Below, in pieces: positions 46,211 to 57,947 of a DNA stretch of 64,000 nt. The position numbers and the translations under genes are program-made. Source of the stretch: Eurosta solidaginis (lineage: Eukaryota > Arthropoda > Insecta > Diptera > Tephritidae); contig NC_090324.1 of the NCBI RefSeq assembly GCF_040869045.1, positions 192,508,028 to 192,572,027 of the forward strand. The letters are read 5' to 3'. The notes below the pieces were generated by a model. That model was not told where the DNA came from and did no database searches. It saw only the letters and a list, made by a program, of their open reading frames with translations. Within the stretch, counting starts at the first letter, position 1. The number at the start of each line of letters is the position of its first letter.

Positions 46211-47808
46211 ATTCTGTTTAAAATTTGTTAAATTAATTATATATATATTTATAAATGAATATGATTCACTTGACTTGTTATAATTACGTGATTTATGATA
46301 AAATGATTGATGATTCTGTTATCTTACTGTACTAATAACAAACTCTTACATAAATGAAATGAAAATGAAATATGGTACAACATAACGGTTAACGAATATC
46401 AACACTAACACCATTATGACGTCTTCTATACATTGGAAATCCATTCACCTCTTCTCGTGTGGACTCAGAAAAACTTTTGGGAAAACTCTTGGAACAATTA
46501 CCATTTCTCAAGCAAACTGCGTTAACATTCAAAGCACCACATGGCCCATGCATCATATGTTTCGAAACGTATTCATGCAATTTTGGGTTTATTTCAATGT
46601 CAGGAATTTCCGCACATACGGCTTTGTCTATATCACTAACACCTTCAAATTTATTCCTTTCATCTAATGTTAGCAATATGTGCGCATGAGGCAAACCTAA
46701 CTTTTTAAATTCTATTGCATAAATATAAGAAGCACTGAACACGCGCACTTTAATTGCTGGGCGATAATTTGGTGTTCCATTGAAATCAACACTCCTGGTA
46801 ATTTCTGGCCAATTTGGATTACATGCCACTGTAATAAACAGAGAAGGTTTACCAAAACGACAGACAATATTCATAGCGTCCAAATAGTTTTGGTACATGT
46901 TTCTGGGAGAGCCAGTGAATGAAGATGGCAGAATAATTCTTCCTCCAATATTTTTATGCCCACTACTATAAGGATTTGTGATCAGATAATCTGTTATGTT
47001 ATACAAACGTCACACCTCACGTTTTCTTGATTAAGTCTTAAAAAGTTAAGTCTTGTTCCCTCAACTCGAATATACATATCTACAATCCACTGTAGATAAA
47101 GCTTTTTGGAATAATGTAAAAGACTGGATTCGTCTCTGATCGCAAGTCGAAATGACGCGAACTCAAGCATAGTATTTTTAATTCTGGCTCGAATTGAAGT
47201 AGACGTACTTCGTCTGCTATGCAATATATCAGGATGCCATCCCGCGTTTCCATTGGGAAAGAGTAGTGGATAGGCCAACGGATCCAAAGACGAATCTAAA
47301 ACAGAAATATTGTTCACCGTGCCACTCCTTTTATAAAATGATACCATCCTCCTATCAAATGGAGGTTCACCATCTGTTTTACTAAATATCACGGCAACAT
47401 CTGTTGCAAGAGCATCATTAAATCTACCGATATCTATATCGGCATCTCAAGATTAACCGTAATGAGTAAACACATTTCCTTGTATGTATATATTTCTGTC
47501 ATCAAGCCTCTATCGCATAATGCATTTGATGGTTCTCTCAGTCTAAAAGTGTTTACGGTATCAACATCATTGAAATATAACTGAGCATAGCAGGGATTGG
47601 ACCTAGCATTTTGCTCATGCGTTAAAGGGCCAGCTCTACGGTAAAAGATATTGTGAATTTTAAAATAATAAGCACATTGCGTAGCATTCTCTGCGATTTC
47701 CGCTTCAGGACTAACCATTGCAAAAGATGAATTGAAACTACGTATATTTCCAAAGTAATTTGTTGATCTCCGCTTTAAAAACCAGGTTATTGGAGCGCAA
47801 GCCCTCAT
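46211..47808 (-). pseudogene. Helitron Rep (HUH) domain, minus copy
   Basis: Three pieces. 47808-47434: HEQNARSNPCYAQLYFNDVD. 47392-46994: RRMVSFYKRSGTVNN with DPLAYPLLFPNGNAGWHPDI. 47006-46389: RIILPSSFTGSPRNMYQNYL, GKPSLFITVACNPNWPEI, LGLPHAHILLTL and a C-rich MMHGPCGALN...CLRNGNCSKSFPK. GLPHAHILLTL is the HUH metal-binding box used for rolling-circle nicking. 47006-46389 is a clean 205-codon frame. Only short breaks separate the parts, so it is one of the better kept coding remnants. It stops at the BEL insertion point. Confidence 0.8.
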
Positions 47809-48555
47809 ATAGATTATTGGAAAACTATTTTTGTGTTAACGGTGCCAAAGTTACATTTCCTTTTTAATAACCCAGAGAAAAGGAGTTTCTGCTTCTTGCA
47901 GTAATTTCTTTATCAAAATGCATTGCATTTCAATGCTCACAACATAAATCCATATTTCTAATATCCAAGCTAATCAAATTAGGAGGTACATTGTTCAAAG
48001 CACCCTTAAAAGGGAGTTCCCCTAAATCCCCAAAAAAAATCTCCAAACACAGAATACCCAGCTAAAAAAAAATCCCAAATACATAATCCCCAAATTTAAA
48101 ATCCCATATCCAAAATCCCTAACACAAAATCACTGCCCTTTTTTGGGGCTAAATCCCCAAACTTTTTTTGAGGATATATCAAAAAAACCTCGAACACAAA
48201 ATCACAAAAATTTTAATTAAATCATAAAGTAAAATTCTGACGTGTATAAACATAATTGCGTATTTATATATATGTAAGTATGATAAGATATATGAGCATA
48301 AAGTAAAATGATGGAGAAAAACGGTACACGCTCTATTTGCATTGTGTTTTCATATCTTCTTTCTGTTCTAACCATGTCAATGTTATATTGCGAATTTGAC
48401 AACAACTTCTTTCGTACATCAGTGGCACAGGCTTAGGTCTTCAACTACCGTGCAAAAGTCGTCGATTCAATGCCAGATCACGGATTTAAATTTTATTTTC
48501 TATTTATTTAATTTTGGTTTATAAATTTATTATTAAAAGTACTGTGAAACCGTTG
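47809..48555. other. Unassigned stretch with AAATCCCC-type simple repeat
   Basis: 48020-48190 is an imperfect run of AAATCCCCAAA / AAAATCCC words. 48210-48400 is AT-rich. 48423-48471 has tRNA-promoter-like words (TGGCACAGGCTTAGG as A box, GTCGATTCAA as B box), a possible SINE head. Confidence 0.4.
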
Positions 48556-50276
48556 TGTGACGCCGTTTCGAGATATCGCCATAAAGGTGGGCCAGGGGTG
48601 ACTCTAGAATTCGTTTGTGCAATATGGGTATCAAACGAAAGGAGTTAATGAGTATTTTAAGAGGGAGTGGGCCTTTCTGGACCAGGGGTGACTCTAGACT
48701 TTGTTTGTACGATATGGGTATCAAATGAAAGGTGTTAATGAGTATTTTAAAAGGGAGTGGGCCTTCGTTCTATAGGTGTTCGCCTTTTCGAAATATCGCC
48801 ATAAAGGTGGACCAGGGGTGACTCTAGAATGAGTTTGTACGATATGGGTATCAAATTAAAGGTATTAATGAGAGTTTTAAAAGGGAGTGGTGGTAGTTGT
48901 ATATGTGAAGGCGTTTTCCAGATATCGACCAAAATGTGGACCAGGGTGACCCAGAACATCATCTGTTGGATACCGCTAATTTATTTATATATGTAATACC
49001 TGCCAAGATTTTAAGGGTTTTTTATTTCGCCCTGCAGAACTTTTTCATTTTCTTCTACTTAATATGGTAGGTGTCACAACAATTTTATAAAGTTTTTTCT
49101 AAAGTTATATTTCGCGTCAATAAAACAATCCAATTACCTTACCATATTTCATCCCTTTTTTCGTATTTGGTATAGAATTATGGCATTTTTTTCATTTTTC
49201 GTAATTTTCGATATCGAAAAAGTGGGCGTGGTCATAGTCGGATTTCGTTCATTTTTCATACCAAGATAAAGTGAGTTCAGATAAGTACGTGAACTGAGTT
49301 TAGTAAAGATATATCGATTTTTGCTCAAGTTATCGTGTTAACGGCCATGCGGAAGGACAGACGGACGACTGTGTATAAAAACTGGGCGTGACATCAACCG
49401 ATTTCGTCCATTTTCACAGAAAACAGTTAGCGCCATAAAATCTATGCCCCTACCAAATTTCAAAGGATTGGTTAATTTTTGTTCGACTTATGGCGTTAAA
49501 AGTATCCTAGACAAATTAAATGAAAAAGGGCGGAGCCACGCCCATTTTTAAATTTTCTTTTATTTTTGTATTTTGTTGCACCATATCATTACTGGAGTAG
49601 AATCTTGACATAATTTACTTATATACTGTAAAGATATTAAATTTTTTGTTAAAATTTTACTTTAAAAAAAAATTTTTTTTAAAAGTGGGCGTGGTCCTTC
49701 TCCGATTTTGCAAATTTTTATTAAGCGTACATATAGTAATAAGAGTAACGTTCCTGCCAAATTTCATCATGATATCTTCAACGAATGCCAAATTACAGCT
49801 TGCAAAAGTTTTAAATTACCTTCTTTAAAAGTGGGCGGTGCCACGCCCATTGTCAAAAATTTTACTAGTTTTCTATTTTGCGTCATAAATTCAACTCATC
49901 TACCAAGTTTCGTCGCTTTATCGGTCTTTTGTAATGAATTATCGCACTTTTTCGGTTTTTCGAAATTTTCGATATCGAAAAAGTGGGCGTGGTTATAGTC
50001 CGATATCGTTCATTTTAAATAGCGATCTGAGATGAGTGCTCAGGAACCTACATACCAAATTTCATCGAGATACCTCAAAATTTACTCAAGTTATCGTGTT
50101 AACGGACGGACGGACGCACGGACGGACGGACATGGCTCAATCAAATTTTTTTTCGATCCTGATTATTTTGATATATGGAAGTCTATATCTATCTCGATTC
50201 CTTTATATATGTACAACCAACCGTTATCCAATCAAACTTAATATACTCTGTGAGCTCTGCTCAACTGAGTATAAAA
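48556..50276 (+). mobile_element. DINE-1-like element, copy D (5'-truncated)
   Basis: Starts abruptly inside the 130-bp array at CGCCGTTTCGAGATATCGCC, with about three units to 48935. It is then colinear with copies A-C through the GGGCGTGG blocks, the GACGGACGGACGG run (about 50105-50130) and the CTCAACTGAGTATAAAAA end. The 5' hairpin and ATACTCAGTTGAG are missing. Confidence 0.65.
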
Positions 50277-50534
50277 AGGAAAATTCAAAACGTTAGAGAT
50301 CTCCATCGCCTAAATATCTTCTTGGAGAAAAAATTTCGTTAAAGTATAAGTTTTGTTTGTCAAATGAATTTCTATCGCCTTATTAAGTGCAAAATATATC
50401 GAATTAGTTACTTCTTCTTGGCGATTGACGATGAAGTTATCAGAAAACTGCTGGCAGGGTTTTGTAATGTAATTTATACATAAAAATATATGTATGTACA
50501 TATGTATTTATAATTTGTAAAAACAAAAAAAAAC
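50277..50534. other. AT-rich spacer
   Basis: No feature recognised between copy D and the plus-strand Helitron fragment. Confidence 0.4.
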
Positions 50535-50539
50535 ATGTT

Positions 50540-51690
50540 TCCTACATTTGACAGAACGATGGTATCATTTTATAAAAGGAGTGGTACGGTGAAGAATATT
50601 TCTGTTTTAGATTCGTCTTCGGATCCGTTGGCCTATCCACTACTCTTTCCCAATGGAAACGAGGGATGGCATCCTGATATTTTGCATAGCAGACGAAGTA
50701 TGTCTACTTCAAGGCGAGCCAGAATTAAAACTACTATGCTGAGTTCGCGTCATTTCGACTTGCGATCAGAGACAAATCCAGTCTTTTACATTATTCCAAA
50801 AAGCTTTATCTACAGTGGATTGTAGATATGTATATTCGAGTTGAGGGAACAAGACTTATCTTTTTAAGACTTAATCAAGAAAACGTGAGGTGTGACGTTT
50901 TGTATAACATAACAGATTATCTGATCACAAATCCTCATAGTAATGGACATGAAAATATTGGAAGAAGAATTATTTTGCCATCTTCATTCACTGGCTCTCA
51001 CAGAAACATGTACCAAAACTATTTGGATGCTATGAATATAGTCTGTCATTTTGGTAAACCTTCTCTATTTATTACAATGACATGTAATCCAAATTGGGCA
51101 GAAATTACCAGGAGTGTTGATTTCAATGAAACACCAAATTATCGCCCAGAAATTAAAGTGCGCGTGTTCAGTGCAGCTTATATTTGTGCAATAGAATTTA
51201 AAAAGATAGGTTTGCCTCATGCGCACATATTGCTAACATTAGATGAAAGGAATAAATTTGAAGGTGTTAGTGATACAGACAAAGCCGTATGTGCGGAAAT
51301 TCCTGACATTGAAATAAACCCAAAATTGCATGAATACGTTTCGAAACATTAACGCAGTTTGCATGAGAAATGGTAATTGTTCCAAGAGTTTTCCCAAAAG
51401 TTTTTGTGAGTCCACACGAGAAGAGGTGAATGGATTTCCAATGTATAGAACACGTCATAATGGTGTTAGTGTTGATATTCGTGGTGCGTCTCTTGTTAAC
51501 CGTTATGTTGTACCATATTTCATTTTCATTTCATTTATGTAAGAGTTTGTTATTAGTACAGTAAGATAACAGAATCATCAATCATTTTATCATAAAACAC
51601 GTAATTATTACAAATCAAGTGAATCATATTCATTTATAAATATACATATAATTAATTTAACAAATTTTAAACAGAATTGTTCTTTAATGT
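50540..51690 (+). pseudogene. Helitron Rep (HUH) domain, plus copy
   Basis: Mirror copy of 46211-47372. It reads RTMVSFYKRSGTVKN, DPLAYPLLFPNGNEGWHPDI, then (50828-51352) RIILPSSFTGSHRNMYQNYL, GKPSLFITMTCNPNWAEI and IGLPHAHILLTL. A deletion at about 51348 removes the codons for MMHGPCGALN and shifts the frame: HEYVSKH is followed by a stop. Sequence continues in the new frame to 51540, and AT-rich flank matches to about 51676. Confidence 0.8.
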
Positions 51691-53499
51691 GCCAATTAAA
51701 TATTTGTGAAATCATCAATATTGAAGTGTTAATTTGGAAATAGAATAAACATAACTATTCTTTTTCTGTGTGAAATATATTCAAATTAGGTTTAAAATCG
51801 CTGCGAAAATGTGGATTTCGTGTTGGCGATTTTGATTATGGGATTTTGATTTTGGGGATTTTGATTTGGGGATTTTGATTTGGGGATTTAGATTTTGGTG
51901 ATAAAGGGGGTAACCCCCCTTAAAATTATCAACCAATGCGAGAGATGTGTTAACATTAGGACGTTTCTCCCTATCTCTTCTTCTTGTAAGTCGTGACTTT
52001 ATATATGACCAAAGCTGCTCAACCCCTATACACTTGTAGCACTTTTGTTTTTGTTTTGCCCTGAATCATAGGCACAGATTCAAATTCACACTTTGAATAT
52101 AAAAAAAAATTGCATAGCACTCCCATATGCCCTCAAATATAATTTCGAATCATATGACAGTGCTTGAATTTCTTATGAATGTGACAAGAAAAAGCACTCC
52201 CGTATGAAGCTCAGGCACTTGCGTATGATAAAAAAATTTACACTAACAATTTGACAACTCAAAATTATTAAAAAGCATTATGACACTGAAAAAAAAATTG
52301 TAATCAAAATTGATTCATAAATAAAATTAAAATAGATAATTGACCGCGGAGCTGAAATATATGGGGCATATGACCAAAGAATATAAGCGAAACTGTACCA
52401 AAACAAGAGGAGCCTATTCTAACTTCATATGATATTAGTTACTTACCCTCAAGGGAAGTCAGTAACTAGTGATACAATTCTTATTCTGGTTCAGAACTAG
52501 ACCTAGAACGACAGTAAGTATTATAATATTATACTTACAGCATAAGTATTAGTTCGTTAATAGCTAGATTTTCAGTTATAAAATCGACAAAAAACTGCTA
52601 CCCGCTTTAACGAGCTGCGGCTACATATGAGTGTGACTCTTTCTCAACACTATTCGACCAGTACGTAACTAGCGCGGGGAAATTTTCCACCGCCTAGGAC
52701 ATCGCCATGTTAAATTCGCCAGTTGAAAACATGTAAAAGATATAGATGGCGAACTATTATTGGTTCAGGATGCAGTAGAAATGCACTTATTTCGAACTAG
52801 AGATTCTCCTTACGTGGTAGTTTCTGTGACTTTTTATTTCAATTCGGTATATTATTTTTCTTGGTTATGAGAAATTTTTTGACTGGAAGTGGGTGGAACC
52901 CTAAAATAACCATGCCTATCATTTACTTGTTAAACATTTTATTAAATTCGAATGGTATTTCAGCACCTCAGTAATCTCTGTTGCTAATATATGTATGTAA
53001 ATTTGAGCACATATTTAAAACAAACCACGCGGAGCCCTCTAATTAAGCATTTCAAAAGGTTTCAAATTTAGTTTCCAATGCAACATTCGCGAAAATCTCT
53101 ACATTCACTTTTAGTATGATTATTGAAACCCAAATTCTGAAGATATATGTATATAGAATATGTTCCCACAAAATTTGAGGTTAGATATCAATGTAATTTT
53201 TCGCTACTTTCAGAATTAAATTTATTGGCTCTTGTATGTTGGTGATATAACTATTGATGTAATATTTTAAGCAAATATTTAGTAACATGAAACCAAATAT
53301 TCAACCTTTTCCTACCTCAAACAATTAAAAAAATTTTTTTAATTCAAAAAAAGTTTCAGTACACATACAATTTTGTACATGTATTGTGATTCGGACTTCC
53401 ATATAAAAATTTTTGAAAAGCACTGTTAAGTTATTATTATACACCAAATGTTTTTGTTAATAGTATTATTAGCTATGTTTTTTATACACCCATATACGT
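51691..53499. other. Gene-free AT-rich stretch
   Basis: 51839-51911 is a G-rich repeat of GGGGATTTTGATT words ending in a GGGGGTAACCCCCC hairpin. The rest to 53499 shows no ORF, terminal repeat or copy elsewhere in the window, so it may be unique flanking DNA or a decayed element. Confidence 0.4.
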
Positions 53500-54040
53500 T
53501 TCGTTTGCGCGTGAAAAAAAACGCCTTTCCTCGCTTAAATAATGCTTAGGAGACCCATCTAGCGGCAGTGGTTAAACAACTAGCTACAGCACAGGGTGTA
53601 CAGAAAAGCGGAGACACAACCCTCTGTTGTATTTCTGTGTATAACATATAGCTGAATCAGTTGTGATAAATAGTGGACGCGCATAGAATACATAGAATTA
53701 GTTCAGAGGGTGAAACCTAGACACATATTTCAGTTACATCTGAGTATAATGCGTATTGAAATTTAGTAGTACTAATTTTATGCGTAGCAATTTCAGAGGT
53801 GTATTTAAAGTTTGTCGCTTAGCAGTCTATATAAAGTTTAAGCGTAAACGTATATAGATGTGGAAAAAAAACACAGCTATTGTAAACTATTTTATACTCT
53901 ATTTAGTCATGTACATATACTAAAACACCCCCTCTATGTCTGCTATGTGAATTAAACCGTAAAGGTTTATAAGTGTTTAATCTGTAATTATTATTTATTA
54001 GCAGCATAGTGATGTATAGAACTGCTAATATTCGGCACAC
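53500..54040 (-). repeat. Possible 3' LTR of a minus-strand gypsy element
   Basis: On the minus strand AGGTGGAGGGCAG (54041-54053, a polypurine tract) is followed at once by TGTGCCGAATATTAGC, a plausible LTR start. The far LTR end was not identified and there is no partner LTR, so the left bound is arbitrary. Confidence 0.35.
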
Positions 54041-54053
54041 TGCCCTCCACCTA

Positions 54054-55760
54054 AGTCTGATCGTCTCTCGATCCAACCACTGCTAGCCTCTTCAAATGAA
54101 CCACCCTTCTATTTCGTGGTTTCCAAATTGTTCAAATGCGGTACCTTCCCAGGTACACTGAAATTTTGATGGAACACCTTTCCGAGGGTGAGGGTTGTAT
54201 AACACTACCAAATCTCCCTCCAGGAAACATTGCGAATTGTTGGCCATTTCTTACCTTTGTTCCATCCTACTACTAATTATGCTGGTTGGTTCCCTCACAC
54301 CCTGTTGTTTGGCCAATGAACTATTCCGTAGGGCTTGAGTTTGGCATATTGGCTTTGCGTAATCTTTATTCTTTTAACGTTTCACAGCAGTAGTGCGCCC
54401 TGGCTTGAAACCACCCTTGCACTCTTTCTGCAAAATTCTTTCCTTCGTTTTAGCGCGTTCATTTGGGTTTGTCAATGCCAGTGTTCTTCCCGCAGGTACA
54501 TTCGGCTTTCGTTTGTGTGTTCCATTCGTTCCACAAATCTGTGCGTGATTTACTGCTTTTGACTTTTGTGGTCTTTGTCTAATCTCCTCCACCAACACTC
54601 GCTTACTGCTGAACCCTTTCTCAAAACTGAAGTTAAGCGGCACATCCTTGTCCTTATATCGCATAAACCTTCTGTGCATGTCGATTCTGATACCATGGTC
54701 AACTAAAAAGTCCACTCCCAATATGACTTCATCAACAATTTCTGCCACAACAAATTTGTGCAGACCGAGACCTTCCCAATTACGACCTCACATGTCAGTT
54801 CTCCCTATACTTGGTTGCACTTTTGTTGTTGTTGTTGTAGCGATTAGGTTACTCCCCGAAGGCTTTGGGGAGTGTTATCGATGTGATGGTCCTTTGTCGG
54901 ATACAGATCCGATACGCTCCGGTAATACAGCACCATTAAGGTGCTGGCCCGACCATCTCGGGAACGATTTATATGGCCACATTGAACCTTCAGGCCATCC
55001 CTCCCTCCCCACCCCAAGTTCCATGAGGAGCTTGGGGTCGCCAGAGCCTCGTCTGTTAGTGAAACGGGATCGCCGCTCGAAGGTGAGGTTGACAATTGGG
55101 TTGGAGAAGCTATATATTGCGCTACACAACCCCTTGAATCCCACTTGGTTGCGCTCACAAGTGACCGTACGCAATCTTGCTCCGAGTAATGATTTACTCT
55201 CCTCTTGACCAAATCAGATCAGTTTATTGAATGAGATGCGCCCGTATCTAACGTCAGTAAAAGCTCACTGCCATCCACATATCCTATTACGGTAAGACTG
55301 CCCGATTTTCTTCCTATTTGTGAGATAACGGGACATTCAACAGCTGAAGCTAGCTCTCAATCTTTACATCAGGCTCGCTCTTGCTCATCTCCTCCAGCTT
55401 TGTACTTAAGAACAACAATGCTTTTGGACCCACTAGGCTCAAGACCGCTATGCCATGTGACCTGGCTTCCCGCATTTGATTACTATGTCATTCCGCTTTT
55501 GCGATTCTTTCAGTGCCTCCAAGATTGTGTCCACTCAGTCTGGCCTTTCTAATTCCAGACGGCGTGCTTTGAAAGCTGGCTTACACAAAAGTGGCGCTAT
55601 TTCCTGAGTCAGTGCATTGAATACCGTTTCAGCAAATGTTGCCTTTGGGTTTGCGTATGTAGCTCGCTTCGTTTCGACGTCCAGTATGCCATTCAACCCA
55701 TTAGCGCCCAATGTTCCCATTTGGGAACTTGCACAAATCATTAAATATTATCGAATGAGA
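54054..55760 (-). pseudogene. Ty3/gypsy gag-protease fused to integrase tail by deletion
   Basis: Read right to left. 55741-55535 is a gag piece with PKATFAETVFNALTQEI, followed by a CCHC-like remnant (IKCGKPGHMA, about 55470). The protease active site LLLTLDTGASHSIN is at about 55260-55220. It continues, after an interspersed insertion, as AEIVDEVILGVDFLVDHGIR (54748-54690). At about 54370 it passes straight into an integrase C-terminal segment (YNPHPRKGVPSKFQCTWEG, about 54200). RT, RNase H and the integrase core are absent. Stops and frameshifts throughout. Confidence 0.7.
54811..55155 (+). mobile_element. Interspersed repeat inserted in the gypsy protease
   Basis: ACTTGGTTGCACT (54811-54823) and ACTTGGTTGCGCT (55142-55154) flank the insert and look like an ~13-bp target duplication. 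The insert begins with a (TTG)n run, then GTAGCGATTAGGTTACTCC and CGAAGGCTTTGGGGAG, and ends ACAACCCCTTGAATCCC. I recall this sequence as a very common tephritid repeat, probably a LINE 3' end or SINE. The 186-codon ORF through it is not a gene. Confidence 0.6.
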
Positions 55761-56100
55761 ACTACTGATCAAAAAATTGATAACGAATTACACATTCTCA
55801 CATGTCTATGCATATAATCAGCTGTTCTTGATGCTCTCTAACGATCACGTGGTCAGTAGCAAGCGAATATTCTCGGAAGTTGCACATTTTTCTCTTTTAA
55901 GGATTTTATCTGTAAATTTTTATTGATTTATCTAAAAAATTTAAGTGGTATTTTCTTACAGTACTAGATTGTGACGTAAGTAAATAAAATAACTAGTTTT
56001 GTCGCAAGAAAATTGCTTACATTTCACAATTCCAACATTTTTCCAATGTTCCCAATTGGAGCATTGGGCACTATGTACCTACACTAGACTTTTATTTTTA
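55761..56100. other. AT-rich spacer
   Basis: No gene. The word CCAATGTTCCCAATTGGAGC near 56042 is partly palindromic. It could be near a piggyBac end, but no TTAA-flanked terminal repeat was confirmed. Confidence 0.3.
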
Positions 56101-56315
56101 GGGTTTTTTTCATGACCTACTAAAAAGATTTTCATTTGATTGTAAAATTTTCATGTATATCCTGCCCGACCCAAAAATGTTGGCGGTAACAGTTTTTTTT
56201 TTTCAAAAAACAGTTTTTTTTCAAAAAACTGTTATCGACAACGTTTTTAGCGGAAATTTTTGGGTCGAACAGGGTATACATATGAAAATTTTTTTAGTAG
56301 GTCATGAAAAAAACC
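56101..56315. repeat. Foldback hairpin with ~95-bp arms
   Basis: TTTTTTTCATGACCTAC (from 56104) is mirrored by GTAGGTCATGAAAAAAA (to 56313). The similarity continues inward through CCCGACCCAAAAAT / ATTTTTGGGTCGAACAGGG to a T/A-rich centre near 56210. It may be an internal inverted repeat of the piggyBac element that follows, or a separate foldback MITE. Confidence 0.7.
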
Positions 56316-56527
56316 TTAAAAATCAAAGTCGAAAAAAATTCAAAAAAATTAAATTTCGCAGGCTCGATGCGTAGTGGAACTTTTTTTCCTGAGCCCAAAT
56401 CCTATCGAAAAATCGATGTTGCGATATCGGTTAACTTTCGTCCATACAAATCGACCCACCCTAATGTACACAAATTTTGTAAATATCTTTCGCTATTATT
56501 TTGGGCTGAAATTTTTTTATGTAAAGC

Positions 56528-57836
56528 ATGTTTAGCCAAAGAGCTCTAAAACTTCATGAAAGTGAAGGAATTTTAGAAGCACTCCTCGAGGATGCAGATC
56601 TGGATGACGAAAGTGTATTGATATAGTGCAACTGCCTCCAGATGCTGATACCCTGACTGATTGTGAAGATATTGATGAAGACAATCTTGATGAAGTTACT
56701 GAACTGAGGGATGTTCCTGGCGAAGTAGAAATTCATTCTACTGAAAATGAAAAAGATATCGACTTCACGCCAAATACAACACCGAAAAGACAGAAGCTGG
56801 AAGAAGAAAATCCAGCCTGCACATCGCGATGGCTTCATACTGATGTAAGTTATAGTAACAAATTTCCATCGCCTGAACGCTGCCAGGATAATAAAGCTAA
56901 AATTTGAGAGAATTTTCAGCAAAGAGATGAATTTGAAATTTCTGAATTCTTTTTTGGCAAATCGCTAGTTCATCACATAGTTGACGAAAGTATGCGCTAT
57001 ACAAACAAATGTAATTTCCATAACTTCTCCCTTTCTTCACAATGTTTCCGTAAGTTTCTTGACATATTGATTTTTATATCATGCCACATTTTACCCAGTG
57101 AACTGATGTATTGGTGCACAGACGACGACGTTGACATTCAAATTGTAAGAAACTGCATGCCAAGGAACAGATACCTTGAAATCAAATAACAGATACCTTG
57201 AAAAAAACAATAACAACGAAAACATGCGAAGTGGTATTCATGAAAAGGGCTTCAAAATAAAGCCACTGATTGAAAAGCTGAACGAAAATTTTTTAAAGCT
57301 TAATGTTTTTTCAAACAAATTTTTTATAGATGAGCAGATGGTAAGATATTACGGAGGTCACTTCCTAAAGCAATTTATCAAAGGAAAGCCAATACGGTTT
57401 GGCTTAAAGCGGTGGATCATGACCTGTGGAGAAACTGGATTTTGTTATAATATTGAGCTTTATCAGGGGAAAAGGGACCCGGTTGACAAGGATTTGACCG
57501 GTGTTGGAGAAAAGGTTATTACTTCAATGGTTCAACTTCTAGAGTATCATGAAGACCACGAGCTTTATTTTGACAATTTTTTTTTCAAGCTTCAGTTTAA
57601 TTTCAGTTCTTAATAAAAAAAAATATGCGTGCTACTGGTACAGCCAGATTCAACCGTCTAAATAAGTGCCCGATAGAAATATATGAAGCCATGAAAAAAG
57701 AGCCCCGCGGCGCTACTGATTATAGATTTGATAAAAATAACGAAGTATTAGTTGTTTCGTGGAATGATAACAGATGTGTAAAAGTTATTACCAACCATCA
57801 AAGTGTAATCCATGCAGCCTGTGCAAAGGTACATTA
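56528..57836 (+). pseudogene. piggyBac-like transposase, N-terminal and catalytic part
   Basis: The ATG at 56528 starts RALKLHESEGILEALLEDAD and stops after 32 codons. Acidic N-terminus 56626-56907. Then, through a stop, EFFFGKSLVHHIVDES and SELMYWCTDDDVDIQIVRNC with MPRNRYLEI. 57176-57613 has FFIDEQMVRYYGGH, KPIRFGLKRWIMTC, and ELYFDNFF. 57625-57836 has RATGTARFNRLNKCP and VSWNDNRCVKVITNH. The D of DEQM, of DNFF and of WNDN match the DDD catalytic triad of piggyBac. There are about three stops and two frameshifts. It is cut at 57836 by the LOA element and resumes at 61549. Confidence 0.85.
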
Positions 57837-57947
57837 GGTTAGGTTGCAAGGGCTGAGCTGAACACTATGGTAACAGCTCACTACTTAGGCCACCAATGGG
57901 CCCATTGTAATACCCTGTACGGTCTCAAAAGAGGACCCCTACCCTGC
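57837..57947 (-). other. LOA 3' untranslated region
   Basis: Between the ORF2 stop and the element end; on the minus strand it finishes GCAACCTAACCTA. No poly-A tail is seen. Confidence 0.55.

Noticed and set aside
54648..55208. 186-codon plus-strand ORF and antisense 99-122-codon ORFs
   Set aside because: They run through an interspersed repeat and the antisense of a gypsy protease.
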